Below are positions 8,092 to 14,092 of a DNA stretch of 14,092 bases, piece after piece (the stretch's first letter is position 1; every line of letters starts with the position of its first letter). The position numbers were made by a program, and so were the translations under genes. Source of the stretch: JANLQX01 sp043775075 (GTDB lineage Bacteria > Actinomycetota > Acidimicrobiia > Acidimicrobiales > JANYDT01); the NCBI GenBank assembly GCA_043775075.1, contig JAYVSS010000198.1:1-14092 (forward strand), given 5' to 3'. Below the pieces are notes generated by a model. That model was given only the letters and a program-made list of their open reading frames with translations. It did not search any database and was not told the origin of the DNA.

Positions 8092-9168
8092 CTACCCCAG
8101 GGCGGCGTAGGCCGGTTTGATGACAGCGTCAACCAGCCGTCGACGCTCTTGCCATGACGAGAACGATCCCTCCATAGCGTTCACCGCCAACTGACCCACC
8201 TCGGCATTCGTGAGCGAATGCGCGGCCGCCACCGCGGCGACTTCGGAACTCATCGACACATTGGACATAAGCCGATTGTCCGTATTGATCCCCACTCGAA
8301 ACCCCATTCGGAGAAACGCCCCGATCGGATGCTCGGCCACCGACTCCACCGCCCCGATCTGGGTGTTACAAGTTGGCGCCATCTCCAACACGATTTGGCG
8401 CTCCAACACGGACTGAGCGAGCCGACCCATCGAGCCGGTTGAGAAGTCCACATCGGCCTGCAACCGCACCCCGTGTCCAATTCGTTCCGCCCCATGGACG
8501 AGCGCGTCGGCGATCAGCTCCAGGTCGGGCGGTTCCGACGCATGGATCGTAATGTGCAGGTTGTTCGCCCGGGCGAATGCAAACGCCGAAGCATGGAGCG
8601 AGGGCGGCCACCCCGTCTCGGCACCGGCAATGTCAAACCCCACAATCCGGTCGTCCAGGGCACGCATCCGCACCGCCAATTCGGCGATCTCCAACGACCG
8701 ATGCTCTGTACGCATAGCACATACAATCGTATTTACCACGATTGGACGACCGGCCGCTGCGGCTGCCGCGCATCCGTCCCGAAAGCCCGACTGGACTGCC
8801 TCGACCACCGCCTCCAACGCCAACCCGGACTGCACGTGCAATTCCGGGGCGAACCGCACCTCGGCGTAAACGACGCCGTCGTTGGCCAGATCGATTGCGC
8901 ACTCACGAGCGACCCGAACAAGATCGCCAGCGCGCTGCATAACTGCGAGCGTGTGCTCAAAGGTTGCTAGGTACTGCAGCAGATCCTTCGTCTCCGCTCC
9001 CCGGACGAACCATCGATGCAACTCAATCGGGTCGGTCGACGGGAGACGAGGCGTCCACCCAATTTCATCGGCCAGTTCCAGAATCGTTGCGGGACGTAAC
9101 CCGCCATCGAGATGGTCATGCAACAGCACCTTCGGTGCAGCGACTGCGACAGCAGGATCAAACAGCAT
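8092..9168 (-). CDS. add: Adenosine deaminase
   Basis: A 358-residue metal-dependent hydrolase of the adenosine/AMP deaminase family that converts adenosine or deoxyadenosine to inosine or deoxyinosine in purine salvage. HDHLDG (17-22) gives the metal ligands His17 and His19. IHASE (208-212) gives His209 and the catalytic Glu212 (the usual motif is HAGE). RIGHGVR (229-235) carries His232. NTDNRLMS (295-302) gives Asp297 and is the form usual in actinobacterial enzymes. EMAPTCNTQIGAV (262-274) replaces the common SSNVQTGA version. The ATG at 9168 fits the family N-terminus. The amidase gene upstream on the same strand ends 13 nt before the start, so the two probably share a transcript. The substituted residues leave open a related amino-purine or other adenosine-like substrate. 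Confidence 0.87.
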   Translation of the reverse strand: MLFDPAVAVAAPKVLLHDHLDGGLRPATILELADEIGWTPRLPSTDPIELHRWFVRGAETKDLLQYLATFEHTLAVMQRAGDLVRVARECAIDLANDGVVYAEVRFAPELHVQSGLALEAVVEAVQSGFRDGCAAAAAAGRPIVVNTIVCAMRTEHRSLEIAELAVRMRALDDRIVGFDIAGAETGWPPSLHASAFAFARANNLHITIHASEPPDLELIADALVHGAERIGHGVRLQADVDFSTGSMGRLAQSVLERQIVLEMAPTCNTQIGAVESVAEHPIGAFLRMGFRVGINTDNRLMSNVSMSSEVAAVAAAHSLTNAEVGQLAVNAMEGSFSSWQERRRLVDAVIKPAYAALG

Positions 9169-9181
9169 AAGCTAAGCGCGC

Positions 9182-10474
9182 TTAGTTGAGCCGACCTTCG
9201 GCCCAAGGCAGCATTTTGCGCACGAGATCGTCGAAGGCGGAGACGCCCAGCTCGATATCGGCAAAGTTCGTGTCCTCAATATGCGTGTGGGAAAGGCCAT
9301 ACAGCGACGGGGTAAACATCATGATCGTGGGCACGCCGCAGCGGGCCATCTCGGCCGAGTCATGCATCGGTCCCGACGGCATTACATGACGTAGACCGCT
9401 ACGTGCTTCGACCACATCAGAGGCGAACTCCACGAGATCAGGGTGAAACGTGATCGGATCGATTGACCACAGCATCTCGATATCGGACGCAACCTTTTCC
9501 TCGTCGGCAATCGTTGCCACGAGCGATTCCAGGCCCTTCACCAATTGATCAAGCACAGAGCGATCGATGTGGCGCATATCAACGCTGAACTCGGTGCGTC
9601 CATTGACCGCTGTGGGCACGCCCGGATGAACACGCCACACACCAACAGTGGTGAATGCGTCCAGATCAAGGCCCATTTGGCGGATGGCGACGGCCATGCG
9701 CGCAGCCGCCATAGTGGGGTCGTGACGCAACCGAATCGGCGTGGCCCCGGCATGACACGCCTGACCCTGCAGTTTCACCAACCGACGTTCAACGCCGAGA
9801 ATGCCGTGCAGAGCGGCAAGGCGAATACCGCCTGCCTCGAGCAACGGGCCCTGTTCGATGTGGAGCTCGGCCGAAGCGACCAGCTGGCCCCGGATATCAC
9901 CCGCCGTCAGAATAGTCTCAAGGTCAACGTTATGTGCACGTACGACATCAACCAGACGCGCTCCGGTGTTATCCTTAAGTTCGCGTACTTTCTCGATCTC
10001 AAGCGTGCCGCTCACCGCACCGCTGCCAAACAGCGAGCGTCCGAACCGGGCGCCCTCCTCGTCGGCCCAGTCGACAACGCTGACTGACACCGGGAGCTTC
10101 ATCCCGTCGCGATGCAGACCACGGATGACTTCACCGCCCGCCAACACCCCGAGCGCGCCATCCAGCCAACCCCCGTTCGGTACTGAATCGAGGTGGCTAC
10201 CGAGAACGATGCGCTCGGGCCGATCGCCCGGAAGGGTGACCCACAGGTTCCCGGCCGGGTCAATGTTGGTCTCCACGGGAATGTCGTCGAACGTGCCGGC
10301 AAACCACTCTCGTGCCTTCACCCAATTGTCGGTCCACGCCAGGCGCCCGCTCGCCACCGTGGGGCCCGGGTTCGGCTCGCCGCCGACGGTCTGATCGATC
10401 CCGTCCACGGGGACCGACGTGAGTCGGCGGAGTTCCAGGAGATCATCAACAACGCGCTTCGGATCGGCAGGCAT
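9182..10474 (-). CDS. M20-family amidase, hydantoinase/carbamoylase type
   Basis: A 430-residue binuclear metallohydrolase of the N-carbamoyl-L-amino-acid hydrolase / allantoate amidohydrolase / beta-ureidopropionase group. Metal-site motifs are GSHLDSVPNGGWLDG (92-106; His94, Asp105), ADEEG (137-141; catalytic Glu139, metal Glu140), ELHIEQGP (203-210; His205) and GLSHTHIED (393-401; His396). The dimerisation or substrate segment GQACHAGATPIRLRHD (236-251) is also typical. The start at 10474 (MPADPKRVVDDL) was chosen because homology-like sequence begins there; 66 further in-frame residues upstream are arginine-rich and run through non-coding repeats. Which carbamoyl or ureido compound it cleaves cannot be read from sequence. 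The adenosine deaminase gene 13 nt downstream makes a purine-breakdown substrate such as allantoate a reasonable guess. Confidence 0.85.
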   Translation of the reverse strand: MPADPKRVVDDLLELRRLTSVPVDGIDQTVGGEPNPGPTVASGRLAWTDNWVKAREWFAGTFDDIPVETNIDPAGNLWVTLPGDRPERIVLGSHLDSVPNGGWLDGALGVLAGGEVIRGLHRDGMKLPVSVSVVDWADEEGARFGRSLFGSGAVSGTLEIEKVRELKDNTGARLVDVVRAHNVDLETILTAGDIRGQLVASAELHIEQGPLLEAGGIRLAALHGILGVERRLVKLQGQACHAGATPIRLRHDPTMAAARMAVAIRQMGLDLDAFTTVGVWRVHPGVPTAVNGRTEFSVDMRHIDRSVLDQLVKGLESLVATIADEEKVASDIEMLWSIDPITFHPDLVEFASDVVEARSGLRHVMPSGPMHDSAEMARCGVPTIMMFTPSLYGLSHTHIEDTNFADIELGVSAFDDLVRKMLPWAEGRLN

Positions 10475-10611
10475 GCTGCCAGTTTGCCTCAGGCGGACGA
10501 GAAGTGAAACGGCGGCACGCATCGAGGTGCGGGAACCGGAATCGGTGGTGAGAACGCGTAGGAGCATGATGGAGACCATCAGCCGCCGCCTGCCAACTTT
10601 CGCAGCCGATG

Positions 10612-10691
10612 TTCGGCAACGGGTGTCCCGGCGCGAACAAGCCACACGCCTGGCGGGCTGGCGGGCTGGCATTCGCCAACGGGTGTCCCGG
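10612..10691 (+). repeat. Pair of 20-bp direct repeats, 60 bp apart, upstream of prs
   Basis: TTCGGCAACGGGTGTCCCGG at 10612-10631 recurs as TTCGCCAACGGGTGTCCCGG at 10672-10691 with one mismatch. Each copy contains the dyad CGGG-TGT-CCCG. The second copy abuts a TAGGCT box that could be the prs -10 element. They lie in the 263-nt region between the divergent amidase and prs genes. Possible regulator-binding sites or a duplicated promoter segment. Confidence 0.7.
10650..10670 (+). repeat. Tandem octamer CTGGCGGG, 2.6 copies
   Basis: CTGGCGGG is repeated at 10650-10657 and 10658-10665, followed by a partial CTGGC to 10670. It lies between the two 20-bp direct repeats. Replication slippage is the simplest cause; it changes spacing between the flanking repeats if copy number varies. 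Confidence 0.75.
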
Positions 10692-10697
10692 TAGGCT
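10692..10697 (+). promoter_or_regulatory. Candidate -10 box for prs (TAGGCT)
   Basis: TAGGCT fits the actinobacterial TANNNT -10 pattern, 40 nt before the prs start. No convincing -35 hexamer is seen at 17-18 nt. The second direct repeat would occupy the -35/-10 spacer. Confidence 0.35.
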
Positions 10698-10728
10698 CAC
10701 CGAACCCGGCCCCATACCCAATCTGAAC

Positions 10729-10732
10729 GGAG
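10729..10732 (+). promoter_or_regulatory. Ribosome binding site of prs (GGAG)
   Basis: GGAG is followed by 5 nt and the ATG at 10738. It decides the start against an in-frame ATG at 10609 that would run through the repeats. Confidence 0.6.
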
Positions 10733-10737
10733 CGGCC

Positions 10738-11721
10738 ATGCGCGAGATCGTCGTGTTTTCAGGAAGCGCCCATCCCGTGTTGGCCCACCGCATTTGCGAC
10801 GGACTTTCGGTCGACCTCTCCCCCGCTCACATCAAGCGGTTCAGCAACGACTGCCTGCAAGCCCAGCTCCTGGCCAACTGCCGCCAGCGCGACGTGTACA
10901 TCGTGCAGCCCCTGGTGCCGCCCACGCAGGAGCACCTCATGGAGCTGTTGCTCATGATCGACGCCGCGAAGGGCGCGTCGGCGGCCCAGATCACCGCAGT
11001 GATCCCCCACTTCGCCTACGCCCGGTCCGACAAGAAAGACGCCTCGCGCATCTCGCTCGGCGGGCGCCTCGTCGCCGACATGTTGGTGACCGCCGGAGTC
11101 CATCGAGTCCTCACTATGGCCCTCCACGCGCCCCAAGTGCACGGCTTTTTCAGCGTGCCGGTTGATCACCTCACCGCTATCGGCATCCTCGCCGAGCATT
11201 TCCGTGATCGTGATTTGACTGACACGGTGGTCGTCTCGCCCGATCTTGGCAACGCCAAAACCGCCACCCAGTTCGCCCGGCTCCTTGGGCTCCCGGTGGC
11301 GGCCGGGTCCAAGCAACGCCTGGCCGACGATCGCGTGGTCATAGATTCAATCGTCGGCGACGTTGCCGGTCGGCGAGCGATCATTCTCGATGATGAGATT
11401 GCCACCGGGGGGTCCATCGTCGAGCTGTTGGAGCGGCTCAAGGACCTCGGCTGCACGGAGGCGGCAGTGGCGTGCACCCATGGCCTGTTCGCCGGCCAGG
11501 CCGTCAAACGGCTTCGTGATCATCCAATGATCACGGAAGTGGTCACCACCGATACCGTGCCCGAACCTGCCGGTTGGCCCGATCTACGCGTACGGTCGGT
11601 AGCGCAGCTGTTCGCCCAAGCCATCCAGTGCATTCATGACGGTGAGTCCGTCTCCAGCCTCTTCGATGGCGTCGACCCGACCCACGCCACCCCGCAACCA
11701 ACCCTGTTCGACCGCCCGTAG
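10738..11721 (+). CDS. prs: Ribose-phosphate pyrophosphokinase (PRPP synthetase), divergent
   Basis: A 327-residue protein that aligns along its length with PRPP synthetases, which make 5-phosphoribosyl 1-diphosphate from ribose 5-phosphate and ATP for purine, pyrimidine, His and Trp synthesis. It keeps MELLLMIDAAKGASA (68-82), AVIPHFAYARSDKKD (87-101), VLTMALHAPQVHGFF (124-138; His130), VSPDLG (166-171), SKQR (191-194) and the PRPP-binding LDDEIATGGS (217-226). Several canonical residues differ: RFSDGE reads RFSNDC (34-39), DLHA reads ALHA (129), and DTGGT reads ATGGS (222-226). The SDKKD region is like a second actinobacterial subclass. The start is set by GGAG at 10729-10732. It is transcribed divergently from the amidase gene, and ileS follows behind its own leader. 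It may be a functional subclass member or a regulatory paralogue. Confidence 0.82.
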   Translation: MREIVVFSGSAHPVLAHRICDGLSVDLSPAHIKRFSNDCLQAQLLANCRQRDVYIVQPLVPPTQEHLMELLLMIDAAKGASAAQITAVIPHFAYARSDKKDASRISLGGRLVADMLVTAGVHRVLTMALHAPQVHGFFSVPVDHLTAIGILAEHFRDRDLTDTVVVSPDLGNAKTATQFARLLGLPVAAGSKQRLADDRVVIDSIVGDVAGRRAIILDDEIATGGSIVELLERLKDLGCTEAAVACTHGLFAGQAVKRLRDHPMITEVVTTDTVPEPAGWPDLRVRSVAQLFAQAIQCIHDGESVSSLFDGVDPTHATPQPTLFDRP

Positions 11722-11814
11722 GCCCCCGGGCGTCGTCGAGCCCCGCCCGCCACCCACCTCCCAACCCCAAGTGTGCGCCAGAAAACTCGGATCGGCGATT
11801 AGGTGTGAGCCCGG

Positions 11815-11820
11815 TAGGAT
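11815..11820 (+). promoter_or_regulatory. Candidate -10 box for the ileS leader (TAGGAT)
   Basis: TAGGAT matches TANNNT and would start transcription near 11827, about 12 nt before T-box Stem I. No good -35 match is seen. The preceding stretch, 11722-11814, is C-rich and otherwise shows nothing I can name. Confidence 0.45.
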
Positions 11821-11989
11821 TGATCGCACCACGACGTTGACGGGGCCATCACCCTCGAGTCGCCGGAAGAACGGTCTTGCTGCCCATCCGGGCAGTAAGG
11901 CTCAGTAGAACCGGACGCAGAAGTTACGGGCCGCGTTAGTGCCCCAGCAGCAACGAAGCGGCCGCACTCGGGCAACCGGGGTCGGCAAG

Positions 11990-12034
11990 CGGGGTGGTAC
12001 CGCGGTGGCCTGCGAGAGCATGCCGTCGTCCCCG
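11990..12034 (+). promoter_or_regulatory. T-box antisequestrator helix
   Basis: A1 pairs CGGGG (11990-11994) with CCCCG (12030-12034). The 7-nt bulge TGGTACC (11995-12001) receives the tRNA acceptor end. A2 pairs GCGGTGGC (12002-12009) with GCCGTCGT (12022-12029), eight pairs including G-U. This is the canonical antiterminator/antisequestrator shape. Confidence 0.85.
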
Positions 12035-12108
12035 GGGTCAACACCAGGTGAACAAACCACCGAACCCGAGCAGACGACCAGCATTCAGCGCAAGATGAGG
12101 CACCAGCG
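12001..12108 (+). promoter_or_regulatory. Competing sequestrator helix over the ileS ribosome binding site
   Basis: CGC (12001-12003), GGT (12004-12006) and GCCT (12008-12011) can pair with GCG (12106-12108), ACC (12102-12104) and AGGC (12098-12101). That is ten pairs with one bulged base on each side. It covers the Shine-Dalgarno up to the base before the ATG and uses the same strand as antisequestrator A2, so the two folds exclude each other. Confidence 0.7.
12094..12100 (+). promoter_or_regulatory. Ribosome binding site of ileS (GATGAGG)
   Basis: GATGAGG ends 8 nt before the ATG at 12109. The ATG inside it (12095) leads to a TGA after five codons and is not the start. The site is the target of the sequestrator. 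Confidence 0.65.
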
Positions 12109-14092
12109 ATGAGCAACCCCACCAACACCACAGCTACCACGACCGACACCACCACGACGGCAGCCACTGCGGCCAACGCCCCCACTCCGTACCCGGTCGT
12201 GCATCCGTCGCCGTCGTTCCCGCGACTCGAGACCGAGACCATTGCCCGGTGGAATGCGAACAACACGTTTGTGCGCTCCGTCGAACGCAACCCGGCTAAG
12301 GACAACGGCGAGAACGAGTTCGTGTTTTACGACGGTCCTCCGTTTGCCAACGGCCTCCCCCACTACGGTCACCTCCTCACCAGCTACGTGAAGGACGTCA
12401 TTCCCCGCTATCAGACGATGCGGGGCCGGCATGTGGAGCGCCGCTTTGGGTGGGACACCCACGGCATGCCGGCGGAGGTTCACGCCGAAAAGGAACTGGG
12501 CGTGTCGGGCCACTCGGAGATCAAAGCGTTCGGCATCGCCAAGTTCAACGACGCGTGTCGAACGTCCGTGCTGCGCTATACCCACGAATGGGAGGCGTAC
12601 ATCAACCGCGCCGCCCGCTGGGTCGACTTTGAAAACGACTACAAAACGCTCGACCTTCCGTATATGGAGTCGGTCATGTGGGCCTTCAAGACCCTATGGG
12701 ACAAGGGCCTGATCTACGAGGGTTACAAGGTCATGCCGTATTGCTGGAGGTGTGAGACCCCTCTGTCCAACACCGAACTGCGGATGGACGACGCGTACAA
12801 ACAGCGCCAGGACCCTGCGGTCACCGTCACTTTTCCATTCGTGGACGGAGCCGGAAACGAAACCGGCGAAACACTCCTGGCCTGGACGACGACACCGTGG
12901 ACGTTGCCGAGCAACCTCGCCTGTGCCGTCGGACCCGACATTGACTATGCGCTGATGCACGACGACGCCGATGGCCGAACGTACATCCTTGCCGAAGCGC
13001 GTCTCGGTGCGTACGCCAAGGAGTTGGCTAACGCCACGCAGACCGGGACGGTAAAAGGAAGCGCGCTGAGCGGTCGCCGGTACAAGCCGCTCTTCCCGTT
13101 CTTCAGCGCGCATACGAATGCATTCGTGGTTGCCACGGCTGACTACGTGAGCACCGAAGACGGCACCGGCATCGTCCATATCGCCCCGGCCTTCGGCGAG
13201 GAAGACAAACTGGTCACCGATGCCCTCGGCATCGAGGCCGTCAACCCCGTTGATCAGCGCGGTCGCTTCACCACCGAAGTGCCGGACTACGCCGATCAAA
13301 ACGTGCTCGCCGCCAATCCGCAAATCATCAAGGACCTGCGGGCCATGGGGCGCCTCGTCCGCCATGATTCGTACGACCACTCCTATCCCCATTGCTGGCG
13401 CTGCAACGAGCCGCTGATTTACCGCGCCCTGTCGAGCTGGTTCGTCGAAGTCACCAAGTTCCGCGACCGCATGGTGGAATTGAACAACGACATCACGTGG
13501 GTTCCCGAGCATGTGAAAGAGGGCAGCTTCGGCAAGTGGATCGGGAACGCCCGTGATTGGGGCATCAGCCGCAACCGCTTCTGGGGCTCACCCATCCCCG
13601 TGTGGAAGTCCGACGACCCCACGTATCCCCGCATCGATGTATACGGCTCGCTCGACGACATCGAACGTGACTTCGACGTGCGTCCGGACGATCTCCATCG
13701 TCCAACAGTGGACGAGCTCGTGCGCCCCAATCCCGACGATCCAACCGGCGCATCGATTATGCGACGCGTGCCCGAGGTGCTGGACTGCTGGTTCGAATCA
13801 GGCTCGATGCCATACGCCCAGGTGCACTATCCGTTTGAAAACAAGGACTGGTTCGACAACCACTACCCCGGTGATTTCATCGTCGAATACATCGGCCAAA
13901 CACGTGGCTGGTTCTACACCCTGCATGTGCTGGCCACTGCCCTGTTCGATCGCCCGGCCTTTCGTAACTGCATGGCGCACGGCATCGTCCTTGGATCCGA
14001 CGGTATGAAGATGTCGAAGAGTCTGCGCAACTATCCCGACGTGACTGAGGCGTTCGACACCTACGGTTCCGATGCCATGCGCTGGTTCCTCA
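12109..14092 (+). CDS. ileS: Isoleucyl-tRNA synthetase, 3'-truncated by window
   Basis: 661 full codons are visible and the frame is open at the window end, so the anticodon-binding C-terminus is missing. The enzyme charges tRNA-Ile. GPPFANGLPHYGH carries the HIGH-type motif HYGH (85-88), and KMSKS is at 634-638. The CP1 editing domain is marked by TTTPWTLPSNLA and GTGIVHIAPAFGEED. CxxC pairs occur at Cys212/215 and Cys429/432. GFSHAD-like bacterial type 1 features are absent; FGKWIGNARDWGISRNRFWG and the PPFANGLPHYGH form resemble the eukaryote-like type 2 IleRS, a group known for low mupirocin sensitivity. Residues 2-25 are a Thr-rich, probably disordered tail. The start is set by GATGAGG and the T-box sequestrator, which ends at the base before the ATG. 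Specific control by the T-box supports the Ile assignment over Val or Leu. Confidence 0.96.
   Translation, partial: MSNPTNTTATTTDTTTTAATAANAPTPYPVVHPSPSFPRLETETIARWNANNTFVRSVERNPAKDNGENEFVFYDGPPFANGLPHYGHLLTSYVKDVIPRYQTMRGRHVERRFGWDTHGMPAEVHAEKELGVSGHSEIKAFGIAKFNDACRTSVLRYTHEWEAYINRAARWVDFENDYKTLDLPYMESVMWAFKTLWDKGLIYEGYKVMPYCWRCETPLSNTELRMDDAYKQRQDPAVTVTFPFVDGAGNETGETLLAWTTTPWTLPSNLACAVGPDIDYALMHDDADGRTYILAEARLGAYAKELANATQTGTVKGSALSGRRYKPLFPFFSAHTNAFVVATADYVSTEDGTGIVHIAPAFGEEDKLVTDALGIEAVNPVDQRGRFTTEVPDYADQNVLAANPQIIKDLRAMGRLVRHDSYDHSYPHCWRCNEPLIYRALSSWFVEVTKFRDRMVELNNDITWVPEHVKEGSFGKWIGNARDWGISRNRFWGSPIPVWKSDDPTYPRIDVYGSLDDIERDFDVRPDDLHRPTVDELVRPNPDDPTGASIMRRVPEVLDCWFESGSMPYAQVHYPFENKDWFDNHYPGDFIVEYIGQTRGWFYTLHVLATALFDRPAFRNCMAHGIVLGSDGMKMSKSLRNYPDVTEAFDTYGSDAMRWFL

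Larger units (their letters stand above)
11839..12108 (+). promoter_or_regulatory. T-box riboswitch, tRNA-Ile, translational, ultrashort Stem I type
   Basis: The leader carries the diagnostic GGGTGGTACCGCGG (11992-12005). Stem I is very short: CGGGG (11841-11845) pairs with CCTCG (11853-11857), and the loop CCATCAC holds the Ile codon ATC (11848-11850). Stem II has outer CCGG/CCGG (11863-11866/11911-11914), S-turn-like AAGAAC and AGTAGAA, and an inner 10-bp helix (11876-11885/11890-11899). A stem-plus-pseudoknot follows: GGCCGC/GCGGCC (11929-11934/11958-11963) with loop TGCCC (11940-11944) pairing to GGGCA (11970-11974). TGGT (11995-11998) is complementary to the ACCA end of tRNA-Ile. There is no U-run. 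Uncharged tRNA-Ile should raise ileS translation. Confidence 0.94.

Noticed and set aside
10475..10672. 66-residue N-terminal extension of the amidase
   Set aside because: Arg-rich, runs through the direct and tandem repeats, and the family N-terminus begins at 10474.
10612..10691. Two-copy repeat as a degenerate CRISPR
   Set aside because: Only two copies, no further units, no cas genes, and spacer contains its own tandem repeat.
10609..10737. 43-residue N-terminal extension of prs with two FxNGCPG units
   Set aside because: The apparent peptide repeat is the translated DNA repeat; the family N-terminus and GGAG support the ATG at 10738.
11728..11748. GGGCG/CGCCC hairpin after prs as terminator
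   Set aside because: Only 5 bp with a 12-nt loop and no U-run; in such C-rich sequence this is expected by chance.
12030..12037. CCCCGGGG palindrome as a terminator or operator
   Set aside because: Its left half is explained as the 3' strand of the T-box antisequestrator; no U-run follows.

Overview
The window looks like a chromosomal segment of a GC-rich (about 60% or more by eye) actinomycete. The evidence is a mycothione-reductase gene (mycothiol is an actinobacterial thiol), a translational T-box of the ultrashort Stem I type ahead of ileS, and an actinobacterial-style adenosine deaminase. The style of the surface protein (SdrD-like B domains, Thr/Ser linker, LAxTG-like sorting motif) makes me lean towards Acidimicrobiia, but that rank is an inference. 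No phage, transposon, CRISPR array, tRNA or rRNA gene was seen.

Layout. (1) 1-4965, plus strand: the 3' part of a gene for a wall-anchored, multi-domain surface protein, then an ABC ATPase 7 nt downstream, then a polytopic permease whose start overlaps the ATPase stop (ATGA). These three look co-transcribed. (2) 4966-5020: a hairpin between convergent genes. (3) 5021-10474, minus strand, in transcription order: M20-family hydantoinase/carbamoylase-type amidase, adenosine deaminase 13 nt later, then after a 184-nt gap containing a perfect 14-bp inverted repeat, mycothione reductase, then pyruvate kinase. (4) 10475-10737: a divergent intergenic region with a 20-bp direct repeat (one mismatch, copies 60 bp apart) and a small tandem repeat. 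(5) 10738-14092, plus strand: a divergent PRPP synthetase, a 387-nt leader region carrying a complete T-box, and the 5' two thirds or so of ileS, cut by the window edge.

How the genes relate. Adenosine deaminase, the amidase (possible allantoate or ureido-acid hydrolase) and PRPP synthetase sit around one divergent intergenic region, and all are plausible parts of purine or nucleotide turnover. Pyruvate kinase and mycothione reductase are housekeeping carbon and redox enzymes.

The most informative non-coding element is the ileS T-box. From sequence alone the AUC specifier, the UGGU bulge that fits the ACCA end of tRNA-Ile, and two mutually exclusive helices can be placed: an antisequestrator, and a sequestrator covering the Shine-Dalgarno up to the base before the ATG. 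There is no U-run, so control is most likely at translation initiation. This is a good example of a known class rather than a new system. The least explained signals are the 14-bp inverted repeat at 8002-8082 and the 60-bp-spaced direct repeats ahead of prs.
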